Positions 19,451-32,623 of a DNA stretch of 64,000 nucleotides are shown one piece after another. Under the pieces are notes generated by a model, which did not search any database, was not told where the DNA came from, and saw nothing but the letters and a program-made list of their open reading frames with translations. The stretch comes from Streptococcus sp. oral taxon 056 str. F0418 (lineage in GTDB: Bacteria > Bacillota > Bacilli > Lactobacillales > Streptococcaceae), in NCBI RefSeq assembly GCF_000220065.1, contig NZ_AFQU01000001.1, forward strand, positions 1,818,001 through 1,882,000. Reading direction: 5' to 3'. The first letter of the stretch is position 1; every line of letters begins with the position of its first letter. Both the position numbers and the translations under genes were made by a program.

Positions 19451-21922
19451 ATGAAACGAAAAAATGTGAAATACGCTGTTGTCGACTTGGAAGCGACTGG
19501 AACAGGTAGCAGTGCAAAAATTATTCAAGTAGGAATCGTTATTCTTGAGAATGGTCAGATCAGCCAGACTTATCAGACAGATGTCAATCCACATGAAGTG
19601 TTAGATGAACATATCAAGCAGTTGACAGGTTTGTCTGATCAGCGCTTGAGTCAAGCTCCAGACTTTTCGCAAGTCGCTCGTGAGATTTATGAGTTGATTG
19701 AGGATGCAGTTTTTGTAGCTCATAATGTTAAATTTGATGCTAATTTGCTAGCTGAGTCTCTTTTCTGGGAAGGATATGATCTATTATCTCCACGTGTGGA
19801 TACAGTAGAATTGGCTCAAGTTTTTTTTCCAACTTATGAAAAATATGGTTTATCTAGTATTTGTGAATTATTAGAGATTCCTCTAGAACAAGCTCATACG
19901 GCTATATCGGATGCTAAGGCAACGGCACTACTATTTTTAAAGATTCAAGAAAAAATTCAAAGTCTTCCCAAATCTTTGTTAGAACGCTTACTTGATCTGT
20001 CTGACAATCTTATCTATGAATCTCGCTTAGTATTGGAAGACTGTTTTAGTCAAATGTCTCAAGAAAGCACAGGAGATCTTCTGGATTGCCATGGGATTTA
20101 CCTGAGAAAAAAACGCAAGATTGCAAAAGAAAAGCACCTATCTGCCGATTTTACGAAGAATCTTTCTTTGCTAGTTTTAGAGGAGCGCTCTGAGCAAGAA
20201 AAATTTGCTACGATGGTGGAACAAGCGATAGAAAATCATCATCCCAGCTTTTTACAAGCTCAAGCTGGTCTAGGAAAAACTTATGGTTATTTGTTGCCTC
20301 TTCTCGCTAAAACTAAAGAGCAGATAGTGGTCAGTGTACCAACTAAAATTTTGCAAGAACAGATTGTATCTGGGGAAGGAAAGGCGATTAAAGAAGTTTT
20401 TCAAGTGTCTTTCCATAGTCTTAAAAGCCCGCATTCTTATATCAAGCTAGATACTTTTTATCAAAGTTTGACTCGTATGGATGATCATCGTTTGCTAAAT
20501 CGCTGTAAGATGCAACTCTTAGTCTGGCTAACCGAGACTGAAACAGGAGATTTAGAAGAAATTAGACAAGCATATCGCTATCAAGCATACTTTGAAGAGT
20601 TGGCTCATGATGGCCAAATAAGCAAAAAATCGTTATTTTATGGCTATGACTTTTGGCAATTGAACCAAGAGAACGCGCGAGCAAGTCGAGTATTGGTTAC
20701 CAATCATGCCTATCTATTGACACGATTAGAAGATGATAAGAGCTTGATTGAAGGTAAAACTTTAGTGGTAGACGAAGCTCAAAGACTCTTTTTGACTTTG
20801 GACAACTTTTCGCAAAAAAGTATCAGGGTCACACAACTCTTACAAGAGATTCAACAAGAAATTTCCCAAGCAACATCTCTATTGAATCGTCGTTTGTTGG
20901 AGAGTATACAATTTGAACTATCACAAGCAGTAGAACAATTTCATCGGGGAAGTCAAAGAGAGATCAAGGAGGATCTTATCCAGAAGCTTCGCCAAGATCT
21001 ATCGGAGTTGCCAGCGCCCTATTTACAAGAATTAAGGGAGCTTTTAGATCAAAAATATGAGCAATTCTGGCTTGAAGATGATCATTTTGAACAGAATCGT
21101 GTGACTAGCTTGCATGGGGCTAGAATATCTTTGGTAAATTTTCAGGATTTTCTTCCAGAGAAAGTGCGTCTCTTTTTCATCTCAGCGACTTTGGAAATCA
21201 GCCGTAAGGTTAGTTTGGCGCAGTTATTAGGATTTCAAAATGTTCGATTCTATCATTTACCGCCCCAAGATTATCACCAGCAAAAGATTTGGGTAGATAA
21301 GGATTTTCCTGATCTGATTGGACTTCCTTTGACACAACATGCTCAGTTAATTGTGGAACGGATTGAAAGATTATTTCATACGAAATTACCAATTTTGGTT
21401 TTGTTTACTTCAAAAGAGTTGTTACTCGAAGTGTCAGAAAGGCTCTCCTTACCACACTTGGCACAATACAAAAATGGAGATGCGACGAATATAAAGAGGC
21501 GATTTGATAAGGGAGAAGTCACAGTATTACTGGGAACAGGGAGTTTCTGGGAAGGGACAGACTTTTCAACACAAAATAAGATGATTCAAATCATAACTCG
21601 CCTGCCTTTTGATAATCCTCAAAACATTTTTACACAAAAGATGAATCGCCAACTTCGACAAAACGGTCAAAATCCTTTTTATGACTATAGTCTCCCGGTA
21701 GCGATTTTAAGACTAAAACAAGCTTTTGGAAGGACGATGCGCCATCACAATCAGCGATCAGCTGTTCTTATTTTGGATAACCGTGTTTATACTAAGCGCT
21801 ATAGTCGTCAGATTAGAGAGGCTTTAGCTGAATCAACACCTGTAGAACAAGCTTCTTTTAAACAAATTCAAGATGAAATAACTAATTTTTTAAAGAAAAA
21901 AACATCTAAAAAGAAAAAGTAA
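19451..21922 (+). CDS. dinG: DnaQ-type exonuclease fused to DinG-type helicase
   Basis: An 823-residue fusion. Residues 1-165 are a DEDD 3'-5' exonuclease (YAVVDLEATG, HNVKFDANLL, TAISDAKAT). Residues about 245-815 are an XPD/DinG-like superfamily 2 helicase with Walker A QAGLGKTYGY, DEAH-type box VVDEAQRL, and C-terminal motifs LLGTGSFWEGTDF and LKQAFGRTMRH. The cysteines that hold an iron-sulphur cluster in E. coli DinG are not apparent, as in other Firmicute members. The role is probably processing of structured DNA. It stands alone and looks leaderless. Confidence 0.92.
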   Translation: MKRKNVKYAVVDLEATGTGSSAKIIQVGIVILENGQISQTYQTDVNPHEVLDEHIKQLTGLSDQRLSQAPDFSQVAREIYELIEDAVFVAHNVKFDANLLAESLFWEGYDLLSPRVDTVELAQVFFPTYEKYGLSSICELLEIPLEQAHTAISDAKATALLFLKIQEKIQSLPKSLLERLLDLSDNLIYESRLVLEDCFSQMSQESTGDLLDCHGIYLRKKRKIAKEKHLSADFTKNLSLLVLEERSEQEKFATMVEQAIENHHPSFLQAQAGLGKTYGYLLPLLAKTKEQIVVSVPTKILQEQIVSGEGKAIKEVFQVSFHSLKSPHSYIKLDTFYQSLTRMDDHRLLNRCKMQLLVWLTETETGDLEEIRQAYRYQAYFEELAHDGQISKKSLFYGYDFWQLNQENARASRVLVTNHAYLLTRLEDDKSLIEGKTLVVDEAQRLFLTLDNFSQKSIRVTQLLQEIQQEISQATSLLNRRLLESIQFELSQAVEQFHRGSQREIKEDLIQKLRQDLSELPAPYLQELRELLDQKYEQFWLEDDHFEQNRVTSLHGARISLVNFQDFLPEKVRLFFISATLEISRKVSLAQLLGFQNVRFYHLPPQDYHQQKIWVDKDFPDLIGLPLTQHAQLIVERIERLFHTKLPILVLFTSKELLLEVSERLSLPHLAQYKNGDATNIKRRFDKGEVTVLLGTGSFWEGTDFSTQNKMIQIITRLPFDNPQNIFTQKMNRQLRQNGQNPFYDYSLPVAILRLKQAFGRTMRHHNQRSAVLILDNRVYTKRYSRQIREALAESTPVEQASFKQIQDEITNFLKKKTSKKKK

Positions 21923-21963
21923 GTCTGCATTAAAATTGATGAATTTAAAGACGTAAATTTTGC

Positions 21964-21969
21964 TATAAT
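21964..21969 (+). promoter_or_regulatory. Extended -10 of the yeiH-like gene
   Basis: TGCTATAAT (box 21964-21969) lies 33 bases before the ATG at 22003. An AGAGG sequence between them serves as ribosome binding site. Confidence 0.6.
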
Positions 21970-22002
21970 AGATGCATTGAAGAGAAGAGGTACTGTCAAA
22001 AA

Positions 22003-22982
22003 ATGCTACAAAAATATTTTCCAGGTATTGGTCTATCGTTTGTAATAGCTTTTTTATCTATATCTTTGGGCAGGTTTTTCCTTTATTTGGTTCGAGTGTG
22101 TTTGCTATTTTGTTGGGGATTCTATTGAATCACTTTTGGAAAATTCCCCAAAAATTTCGTCAAGGCCTTGCTTTTTCTGGAAAGAAACTCCTGCAATATT
22201 CAATTATTTTATTAGGTTTTAACCTCTCTATTTCAAAGGTTTCGGCAACTGGCTTATCTTCTTTAAAAATAAGTATTATCACAATCCTAATGGCTTTCTT
22301 ATCAGCCTATGCAGTTGGCCGTTTTCTAGAAATGAGCAAGGTGTTGACCTTGCTGATTGGGTTTGGTACTGCTATTTGTGGTGGCTCTGCTATTGCGGCT
22401 GCATCGCCTGTTTTAGAAGCCAAAGAAGAAGAGGTAGCCTTATCTATTTCGACTATTTTCTTTTTCAATATTTTGGCAGTTTTCATTTTTCCTTTTCTTG
22501 GCCATCTTATGTAAATGTCCGCTACAACTTTTGGTACATGGGCAGGGACGGCTATCAATGATACATCATCGGTTGTTGCTGCTGGTTATAGTTATACTCA
22601 GACAGCTGGTGATTTGGCAACCATTGTCAAATTAAGCCGAGCATTGATGATTGTGCCGACTTGTCTTCTTTTTGCAGGTGTTCGTTATATTCGATCTAAG
22701 TCGACTAAGAAAAAAATAGAGTTAAAAAAGATTTTTCCTTGGTTTATTTTATGGTTCATGTGTGCTTCTCTTATTAGTAGCTTAAAAATTGTACCGTCTT
22801 TTTTTCTCGTGTTTACAAAATTATCTTCACAGTGGTTCATGGCGATGGCTCTGGTAGGGATAGGAACTCAAGTATCTTTTGGACAGTTTAAAAGAGCTGG
22901 AGTAGCTCCTTTATTGACAGGAGCTTTTGCTTGGTTTGTTGTTGCCGTTACTAGTTTGATCATACAGTATTTTTTTAGATAG
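22003..22982 (+). pseudogene. YeiH/UPF0324-type membrane transporter, broken twice
   Basis: The three reading pieces together match a 10-helix YeiH-family protein, proposed to export sulphur-containing anions. The first frame (MLQKYFPGIGLSFVIAFLSI) breaks near 22070. A second frame runs from VFPLFGSSVFAILLGILL to a TAA stop at 22512, within what should be GHLMNMSATTFGTWAG. The remainder is in the same frame and ends at 22982. One indel plus one stop codon make function unlikely unless both are sequencing errors. The coding sequence otherwise looks well preserved. Confidence 0.85.
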
Positions 22983-22990
22983 GAGTGAGT

Positions 22991-24223
22991 ATGTCTTATT
23001 TTAAGCACTCGATTGATTCTCGGGTGGATTACACTTTAATTTTACCGGTTATTTGCTTATTGATTTTTGGTATTACAGCGATTTATATTGCCGTTAGCCA
23101 TGATTATCCGGCGAGCGCTTGGGCTATTGTAGGCCAACAAATCGCCTGGATTACTTTAGGAGTTGTTATTAGCTTTGTAGTTATGTTTTTTAATACAAAG
23201 TTTCTTTGGCAGATGACCCCATTGCTTTATATTTTTGGGTTAGGATTAATGGTTTTACCCCTTGTTTTTTATAGTCCGACATTGGTAGCCTCAACAGGTG
23301 CCAAAAACTGGGTGACTATCGGTGGAACCACTCTCTTTCAGCCATCAGAGTTTATGAAAATTTCCTATATCCTGATGTTATCACGATCAGTTGTTCAATT
23401 TAGCCAGCGACATAAAGAAAAAGTGCGCACCTTAGGTATGGATTGGTTGTTGATTTTAGAATTATTCCTCTATACAATCCCTGTTTTACTTTTACTAACC
23501 CTTCAAAGTGATTTGGGAACGGCCTTAGTTTTCCTTGCCATTTTTTCTGGGATTGTCCTTTTGTCAGGTGTTTCTTGGAAAATTATTTTACCTATTTTCC
23601 TGACTGGAGTGGTTTGTTTTGTAACCTTTATGTTGATTTTCACATCAGAAGGTGGCCGAGCATTTTTGCATAATCTAGGCATGCCGACTTATCAGATAAA
23701 TCGAATTTTGGCATGGCTACATCCTTTTGAGTACGCCCAGACAACGACTTATCAGCAAGCGCAGGGGCAAATTGCGATAGGTAGTGGGGGCATTTGGGGA
23801 CAAGGTTTTAATGTCTCTAATTTACTAGTCCCTGTTCGTGAAAGTGATATGATCTTTACAGTTATTGCAGAAGACTTCGGATTTGTCGGTTCTAGCATAC
23901 TGATTGCGCTTTATTTACTGTTGATTTATCGAATGTTAAGAATCACCATTAAGTCCAATAACCAGTTTTATACTTATATTTCTACAGGTTTTATCATGAT
24001 GCTCATTTTTCATATTTTTGAGAATATTGGTGCGGTGACTGGCTTACTCCCATTGACAGGGATTCCATTGCCTTTTATCTCTCAAGGAGGGTCATCTATT
24101 ATTAGTAATTTGATTGGAGTAGGTCTTTTACTTTCTATGAGCTATCAGAACAATCTATTAGAGCAGCAACAAGCAGATTACTCTAGAAGACGTAAGAAAA
24201 TTATTCTTAAAAAATTCAAATAG
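22991..24223 (+). CDS. rodA: Peptidoglycan glycosyltransferase RodA
   Basis: A SEDS-family membrane glycosyltransferase of about 410 residues with ten membrane helices. It polymerises lipid II for peripheral (elongation) cell wall growth with a partner class B PBP. Family motifs are visible: STGAKNWVTIGG near residue 103, FQPSEFMKISYI near 118, LQSDLGTALVF near 172, and the C-terminal GIPLPFISQGGSS. The aspartate of SDLG is the presumed catalytic residue. The ATG at 22991 is chosen for its AGGAG. A GTG six bases earlier is also open. In pneumococci rodA lies near gyrB too. Confidence 0.94.
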   Translation: MSYFKHSIDSRVDYTLILPVICLLIFGITAIYIAVSHDYPASAWAIVGQQIAWITLGVVISFVVMFFNTKFLWQMTPLLYIFGLGLMVLPLVFYSPTLVASTGAKNWVTIGGTTLFQPSEFMKISYILMLSRSVVQFSQRHKEKVRTLGMDWLLILELFLYTIPVLLLLTLQSDLGTALVFLAIFSGIVLLSGVSWKIILPIFLTGVVCFVTFMLIFTSEGGRAFLHNLGMPTYQINRILAWLHPFEYAQTTTYQQAQGQIAIGSGGIWGQGFNVSNLLVPVRESDMIFTVIAEDFGFVGSSILIALYLLLIYRMLRITIKSNNQFYTYISTGFIMMLIFHIFENIGAVTGLLPLTGIPLPFISQGGSSIISNLIGVGLLLSMSYQNNLLEQQQADYSRRRKKIILKKFK

Positions 24224-24230
24224 GAGAAAA

Positions 24231-24785
24231 ATGGATATGACAAAAGTAGCTCTTTTATTGGCTCCAGGTTTTGAAGAAATTGAAGCATTAACAGTAGTAG
24301 ATGTATTGCGTAGAGCAACGATTACGTGTGAGATGCTTGGTTTTGAGCAGACAGTAACGGGTTCTCATGGGATTACTGTTCAGGCGGATGCTTTATGGGA
24401 TGGGAGTCTGGAAGGATACGACATGGTCGTATTGCCTGGAGGCATGCCAGGATCTGCTCATCTTCGAGACGATCAGCGATTGATGGATGCCCTTGTTAAA
24501 ATGAACAAGGAAAATAAATGGATTGCCGCTATTTGTGCGGCTCCTATTGCGCTAGAAAATGCAGGAGTTTTGAAAGGAAAAAACTTTACTTGCTATGATG
24601 GTGCAAAACAAGGCATTTTTAGTGGAAATTATCAAAAAGAGACGGTGGTTATTGATGGGAACATCATAACAAGTCGCAGTGCGGCGACAGCACTACCTTT
24701 TGCCTATGCATTGGTAGAGCAGTTGGGTGGTGACGCCAAAACAATTAGTGATGCTATGCTTTATGCAGATGTTTTTGGAAAATAA
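24231..24785 (+). CDS. DJ-1/PfpI family protein
   Basis: A 184-residue protein of the DJ-1/ThiJ/YajL type. The nucleophile-elbow cysteine is visible in AAICAAPIAL near residue 102, and the conserved glutamate lies in LAPGFEEIEA near residue 17. Relatives act as deglycases, chaperones or oxidative-stress proteins, and the activity is not settled. It follows rodA after seven bases and is probably cotranscribed. Either ATG at 24231 or 24237 could be used. The second copy of the structured repeat begins 12 bases after the stop. Confidence 0.9.
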   Translation: MDMTKVALLLAPGFEEIEALTVVDVLRRATITCEMLGFEQTVTGSHGITVQADALWDGSLEGYDMVVLPGGMPGSAHLRDDQRLMDALVKMNKENKWIAAICAAPIALENAGVLKGKNFTCYDGAKQGIFSGNYQKETVVIDGNIITSRSAATALPFAYALVEQLGGDAKTISDAMLYADVFGK

Positions 24786-24796
24786 ATAGTAGAGGT

Positions 24797-24971
24797 GAGG
24801 CTGGGACAAAAGTCCTAGCCTCTCAATTGTCTTTGGATTGTCGAGCAAGACGCAGTGGTTGAGTGGGCTCTACTACGCTGATTTCATCAGCTTTTACAGC
24901 CCAACTCAACTGTGCGGAGGTGGGACGACGAAATCGAATTCTAACGAATTACCGATTTCTGTCCCACTCTC
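24797..24971 (+). repeat. 175-bp structured intergenic repeat, copy 2
   Basis: It is almost identical to copy 1 and in the same orientation. It differs at one base in the central stem (acagcccaactc here, acagccctactc in the other copies), a position that is bulged in the predicted pairing. Both terminal hairpins are intact. Confidence 0.9.
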
Positions 24972-25045
24972 TACATTGTATTATGCCATTGTGTTTCAAG
25001 AGCATAAGATTGGCGACACTTGGTATAATTATGTTTCTTATGAAA

Positions 25046-25053
25046 TACGAATA
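25046..25053 (+). promoter_or_regulatory. Candidate cin-box (ComX-dependent promoter)
   Basis: The octamer TACGAATA is identical to the core recognised by ComX-RNA polymerase. It lies in an intergenic region 90 bases upstream of the HAD hydrolase start and on the coding strand. One or two chance matches are expected on both strands of a window this size, so this is only suggestive. Confidence 0.35.
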
Positions 25054-25129
25054 AGTTTTTCTACTTTATTTACATGCAAGCACTTTTGATTTATTTGGCA
25101 TTATTAGCCCTTTTTTATGAAAAATGTGG

Positions 25130-25135
25130 TATAAT
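25130..25135 (+). promoter_or_regulatory. Extended -10 of a probable leaderless HAD gene
   Basis: TGGTATAAT (box 25130-25135) ends seven bases before ATG at 25143. Only gaaagtt lies between, so there is no room for a ribosome binding site in the mature mRNA. Confidence 0.65.
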
Positions 25136-25142
25136 GAAAGTT

Positions 25143-27672
<2,530 letters not shown>

Positions 27673-27755
27673 AAATTAAGAAAAAATATACAAGACTAAA
27701 AAATTTATGATATAATCAGTATGATTATTCTCAAGTAATTATGAAGGAGTTTTAT

Positions 27756-29480
27756 ATGTCTAACGGACTAATTATTCTAATCATAGTCATAGCAGTAGCT
27801 CTGATATTGGCTTATGTGGCTGCTGTTGTACTAAGAAAGAGAAATGAGACTCTACTAGATAATCTGGAAGAACGTAAAGAAAAGCTGTACAATCTTCCGG
27901 TGAATGATGAAGTAGAGGCGATTAAGAATATGCATCTCATTGGTCAAAGTCAGGTGACTTTCCGTGAGTGGAACCAAAAATGGGTTGATCTTTCTCTAAA
28001 TTCGTTTGCTGATATTGAAAATAATATTTTTGAAGCTGAAGGCTATAACAATTCCTTCCGTTTTATCAAAGCTAAGCATGCAATTGATAATATTGAAAGT
28101 CAGATTAACTTGGTCGAAGAAGATATTGCTGCGATTCGTGATGCCTTAGCTGAGTTAGAGAAACAAGAAGCTAAAAATAGCGGTCGAGTTCTTCATGCTT
28201 TAGAATTATTTGAAAATTTACAGGTTAAAGTTGCCGAAGATACAGAGCAATATGGCCAAGCTGTACATGAAATCCAAAAACAGTTGCAAAATATCGAATC
28301 AGAGTTTTCGCAATTTGTGACACTAAACTCTTCAGGAGATCCTGTAGAAGCTGCGGATATTTTGGATAAAACTGAAAATCATATTTTAGCTTTGACTCAT
28401 ATTGTAGAAAAAGTACCCGGTATTGTAACAGAGTTAACAAAAACTTTGCCAGATCAATTAGAAGATTTGGAATCTGGTTATCGTAAATTAGTTGAGGCTG
28501 GCTATCACTTTGTTGAGACAGATATCGAGTCTCGCTTCTACCAATTACATGCTACGATTAACCAAAATCACGATAATATTGCAGCTTTAGAATTGGATAA
28601 CGCTCAATATGAAAATGAACAGATCCAAGAAGAAATCAATACATTATACGACATCTTTACTCGTGAAATCACAGCTCAACGAGTCGTTGAAAAATTGATT
28701 GAAAGTCTGCCAGCATACTTAGCTCATACAAAGGAAAATAACCAACAACTTCAAAGTGAATTGGACCGTTTGTCTAAGATGTATCTTTTGTCTGATAATG
28801 AAGATGAGAAAGTACGAGATTTACAGAGTGAATTGTCTAGTTTAGAATCTGTTGTCTTATCAACAGTGGAAGATTCTGCTGAAAGTAAACAGGCTTACTC
28901 ATTGACTCAAGAGTCGCTTGAAACAATTCAAGCTCGCTTGAAGGAAATTGAAGATGAACAAATTATCTTGGGAGAACGCCTGGAAAAAATTGAAAAAGAT
29001 GATGATAATGCACGACAAAAAGTCAATATCTACATCAATAAACTCCATACCATTAAACGGTATATGGAAAAACGTAATTTGCCAGGGATTCCTAAGACAT
29101 TCATGACAACATTCTTTGTTGCAAGTGACCATACAGAAGCTTTATTGGCTGAGTTAGAACAATTACGTGTGAATATTGATAATGTGAACCGTCTTTTGGA
29201 AGATGTGACAGGCAATATCCATGATTTGGAAAATGAAACTTATCACATCGTTCAATATGCAACTTTAACAGAGCAACTATTGCAATATTCCAACCGTTAT
29301 CGCTCATTTGATCAAAGCATTCAAGAAGCTTTTAATAAAGCATTGGATATCTTTGAACATCAATTTGATTATGAAACTTCATTTGAAGTTATTTCTCAAG
29401 CACTTGAAGTTGTTGAGCCTGGCGTAACAAATCGCTTTGTGACTTCTTATGAAAAGACACGTGAAAATATTCGTTTCTAA
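27756..29480 (+). CDS. ezrA: Septation ring formation regulator EzrA
   Basis: A 574-residue protein with one N-terminal membrane helix (IILIIVIAVALILAYVAAVV) and a long cytoplasmic, glutamate-rich coiled-coil region built of spectrin-like repeats. EzrA binds FtsZ and penicillin-binding proteins and coordinates division and wall growth in cocci. The ATG at 27756 is chosen for the AAGGAG six bases upstream, over one at 27741. A TGATATAAT box near 27710 gives its own promoter after gyrB. A terminator follows. Confidence 0.96.
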   Translation: MSNGLIILIIVIAVALILAYVAAVVLRKRNETLLDNLEERKEKLYNLPVNDEVEAIKNMHLIGQSQVTFREWNQKWVDLSLNSFADIENNIFEAEGYNNSFRFIKAKHAIDNIESQINLVEEDIAAIRDALAELEKQEAKNSGRVLHALELFENLQVKVAEDTEQYGQAVHEIQKQLQNIESEFSQFVTLNSSGDPVEAADILDKTENHILALTHIVEKVPGIVTELTKTLPDQLEDLESGYRKLVEAGYHFVETDIESRFYQLHATINQNHDNIAALELDNAQYENEQIQEEINTLYDIFTREITAQRVVEKLIESLPAYLAHTKENNQQLQSELDRLSKMYLLSDNEDEKVRDLQSELSSLESVVLSTVEDSAESKQAYSLTQESLETIQARLKEIEDEQIILGERLEKIEKDDDNARQKVNIYINKLHTIKRYMEKRNLPGIPKTFMTTFFVASDHTEALLAELEQLRVNIDNVNRLLEDVTGNIHDLENETYHIVQYATLTEQLLQYSNRYRSFDQSIQEAFNKALDIFEHQFDYETSFEVISQALEVVEPGVTNRFVTSYEKTRENIRF

Positions 29481-29505
29481 AAAAGTTCCTTTAGGAGCTT
29501 TTTTT
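29481..29505 (+). terminator. Terminator after ezrA
   Basis: Stem aaagttcc/ggagcttt with loop ttta and a seven-T tail. Confidence 0.85.
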
Positions 29506-29589
29506 GTAATGGAATAATCGACTTGATTGGTGCAAATCAGAAAAGGTACAACATTTTCTTGCCATTTTGAATCAGTACTAAAAAAACGG

Positions 29590-29928
29590 TTAGTCCGCTT
29601 TTTTTAGTAGGTATTCAATTTCTTTGACTATCATGCCCTTTTCAAAGAAAAAGATGTCACAAGACAAGTCGCCAAAGTCATTTTCTAAAATGGTCATAAT
29701 TCGATTCTGGTCTGGGCTAAGCTGATAATAAGTACAACGAAACTGGACGGGATTGTTATAGTAGACTTGTTGAATTTTAGTCAGATAGTCCGCTTTGTTT
29801 TTGAAAATTTCAATTGTGTCACCCTCTAATTCCCAACTGACATGATCAGAAAGAAAAGTCTCGTAGATTTGCCAATCTCGCTGATTTTCTGCTTCAAAGA
29901 AGGCAAAAAGTTTTTCTAAATTTGTCAT
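29590..29928 (-). CDS. SnoaL/NTF2-like small protein
   Basis: A protein of about 112 residues with the length and pattern of the SnoaL-like NTF2 fold: an N-terminal helix MTNLEKLFAFFEAEN, then WQIYETFLSDHVSWEL and alternating beta strands. Such proteins are small isomerases or ligand-binding domains, and no catalytic role can be assigned. The ATG at 29928 overlaps the end of the preceding DUF1694 gene, so I infer a two-gene operon. A longer reading frame to 30003 lies inside that gene and is rejected. Confidence 0.7.
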   Translation of the reverse strand: MTNLEKLFAFFEAENQRDWQIYETFLSDHVSWELEGDTIEIFKNKADYLTKIQQVYYNNPVQFRCTYYQLSPDQNRIMTILENDFGDLSCDIFFFEKGMIVKEIEYLLKKAD

Positions 29929-29929
29929 C

Positions 29930-30379
29930 TTATCCAAACCATTTTTTCCAGAGGGAGTGCTTTTCTTTTGCTGTTTTTTCTGCTGGCTGAAGGAGGCTAG
30001 CAAACTGTTGGTTCATATCTTTGTCATCTACTTGAACAAGATGGTCGCTATGGACAATTAGACCAAAAGGAGAAGATTGGTAATCGCTTGAGACAATAGT
30101 CGCCTCGCAGCCCAGCTCCTTGGACGTTTTTAGATAAAAGATTTGATTTCCAGACTCGACTTCTGGAGAAATTTTTACGAAAACAGGCTGATAGTCCTTC
30201 ATGATGCCGCTGAGCATTTCTTTGAAATGGCTACGAATGAGGGTCTTATTTGCTTGCTCAATAGAGCAGGAAGCTAGCACTCGCTCCTCAAAAGTTCCTA
30301 AAAAGCGTCTTTGTTCATCGGGATTGAGCTTGACTCCGCCCTGAGATTTTTCCATGATTACTTTATTGATATCAGTCAT
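29930..30379 (-). CDS. DUF1694 (YueI-like) family protein
   Basis: A protein of about 149 residues, MTDINKVIMEKSQGGVKLNPDEQRRFLGTF in its first part, matching the YueI/DUF1694 family of unknown function in Firmicutes. Residues 35-60 (ERVLASCSIEQANK) and the later KISPEVESGNQIFY segment fit that family. It lies upstream of, and divergent from, eno. The -10 TGCTATACT ends six bases before the ATG and no ribosome binding site is present, so it looks leaderless. The longer upstream frame to 30559 would run through this promoter and is rejected. Confidence 0.82.
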   Translation of the reverse strand: MTDINKVIMEKSQGGVKLNPDEQRRFLGTFEERVLASCSIEQANKTLIRSHFKEMLSGIMKDYQPVFVKISPEVESGNQIFYLKTSKELGCEATIVSSDYQSSPFGLIVHSDHLVQVDDKDMNQQFASLLQPAEKTAKEKHSLWKKWFG

Positions 30380-30385
30380 GGTTTT

Positions 30386-30394
30386 AGTATAGCA
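30386..30394 (-). promoter_or_regulatory. Extended -10 of a probable leaderless DUF1694 gene
   Basis: On the minus strand TGC-TATACT (30394 to 30386), then aaaacc, then ATG at 30379. The six-base gap is the same as at 15392, 55897 and 56687. Confidence 0.65.
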
Positions 30395-30509
30395 TAAAGT
30401 CATAACACTGCAAAGAGATGACTGTAGAGAGAGTGAAACTAACAAAACAAGATGTAAGCGATTACTTATTGAATCAGGATTTTTTAAGACTAAAGATATT
30501 ATTTTTCCT

Positions 30510-30537
30510 TGAAAAAAAGCCTTTTTAGGGTAATATA
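30510..30537 (+). promoter_or_regulatory. eno promoter
   Basis: TTGAAA (30510-30515) and TAATAT (30532-30537) are 16 bases apart, 36 bases before the eno start. AAAGGAGAG supplies a strong ribosome binding site. Confidence 0.65.
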
Positions 30538-30569
30538 GTAAGGTAAATAAAAAACTCAAAGGAGAGTAA

Positions 30570-31877
<1,308 letters not shown>

Positions 31878-31892
31878 TCTAGTAATAGATAG

Positions 31893-31926
31893 AAAAGCAT
31901 TCTAGGTCATATCCTAGAATGCTTTT
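31893..31926 (+). terminator. Terminator after eno
   Basis: A long stem aaaagcattctagg/cctagaatgcttttt around a six-base loop, with a T-run. Confidence 0.9.
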
Positions 31927-32037
31927 TGTGACTTTTTAAGCGCTAAATTTCTTAAGCAAGAAACTAGAAAAGAAGAGATTTCTTGCTTGATTTACTAAAA
32001 AGTAGTATGATAAAACACAGATTGTGAGGAGAAATAA

Positions 32038-32442
32038 ATGAAAGACTTTCACTTTGATGCGATTTCAGCCTTTGAAAACTATGAGATTGAAAAAATGCAA
32101 GATGGACAAGTTGTGGTTACGACTGAAGTTGTGCAATCTTCCTTGAATTATTATGGGAATGCTCATGGTGGTTATCTTTTTACATTGTGCGATCAAATTT
32201 CTGGTTTGGTTCTGATTTCCCAAGGTTTGGATGGGGTAACGCTTCAGTCATCAATCAATTATTTGCGAGCAGGAAATCTTGGTGATAAGCTGACAGTTTC
32301 AGGAATTTGTGTTCATCCAGGTCGGAAAACTCGAATTGTTGATGTTGTGATTAGTAATCAAGAAAATAAAAATGTTTGTAAGGCTACTTTTACTATGTTT
32401 ATTACAGGGCAAAGAAAAGAAGAAAGCCAGATTAGTATTTAA
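32038..32442 (+). CDS. PaaI-type hotdog-fold thioesterase
   Basis: A 134-residue single-domain hotdog protein. The family signature around NYYGNAHGGYLFTLCD (residues 38-53) holds the HGG motif and acidic residue used for acyl-CoA thioester hydrolysis. The strand pattern LTVSGICVHPGRKTRIVDV completes the fold. The acyl substrate is unknown. It has its own GAGGAG ribosome binding site. The inverted structured repeat begins two bases after the stop codon. Confidence 0.87.
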   Translation: MKDFHFDAISAFENYEIEKMQDGQVVVTTEVVQSSLNYYGNAHGGYLFTLCDQISGLVLISQGLDGVTLQSSINYLRAGNLGDKLTVSGICVHPGRKTRIVDVVISNQENKNVCKATFTMFITGQRKEESQISI

Positions 32443-32443
32443 T

Positions 32444-32618
32444 GAGAGTGGGACAGAAATCGGTAATTCGTTAGAATTCGATTTCGTCGTCCCACCTCCG
32501 CACAGTTGAGTAGGGCTGTAAAAGCTTATGAAATCAGCGTAGTAGAGCCCACTCAACCACTGCGTCTTGCTCGACAATCCAAAGACAATTGAGAGGCTAG
32601 GACTTTTGTCCCAGCCTC
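32444..32618 (-). repeat. 175-bp structured intergenic repeat, copy 3 (inverted)
   Basis: It is the same element as at 18418 and 24797 but in the opposite orientation, between the converging thioesterase and lactonase genes. One change (gcttatgaaatcagc in place of gctgatgaaatcagc) breaks a pair of the innermost stem. The end hairpin has a T-rich tail on the plus side. Confidence 0.9.
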
Positions 32619-32623
32619 CATTT

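Noticed and set aside
22307..22558. Minus-strand frame within the yeiH-like gene
   Set aside because: It is the reverse complement of conserved transporter sequence, with no start signals.
25074..25142. N-terminal extension of the HAD hydrolase (MQALLIYLALLALF...)
   Set aside because: A strong extended -10 lies inside it, and the conserved domain begins at 25143. It would matter only if the upstream cin-box is used.
29929..30003. Longer start of the SnoaL-like gene
   Set aside because: The extension lies in the coding end of the DUF1694 gene in another frame and does not resemble the family N-terminus.
30380..30559. Longer start of the DUF1694 gene
   Set aside because: It would cross the gene's own -10 box and overlap the eno promoter. 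Family homology starts at MTDINKV.
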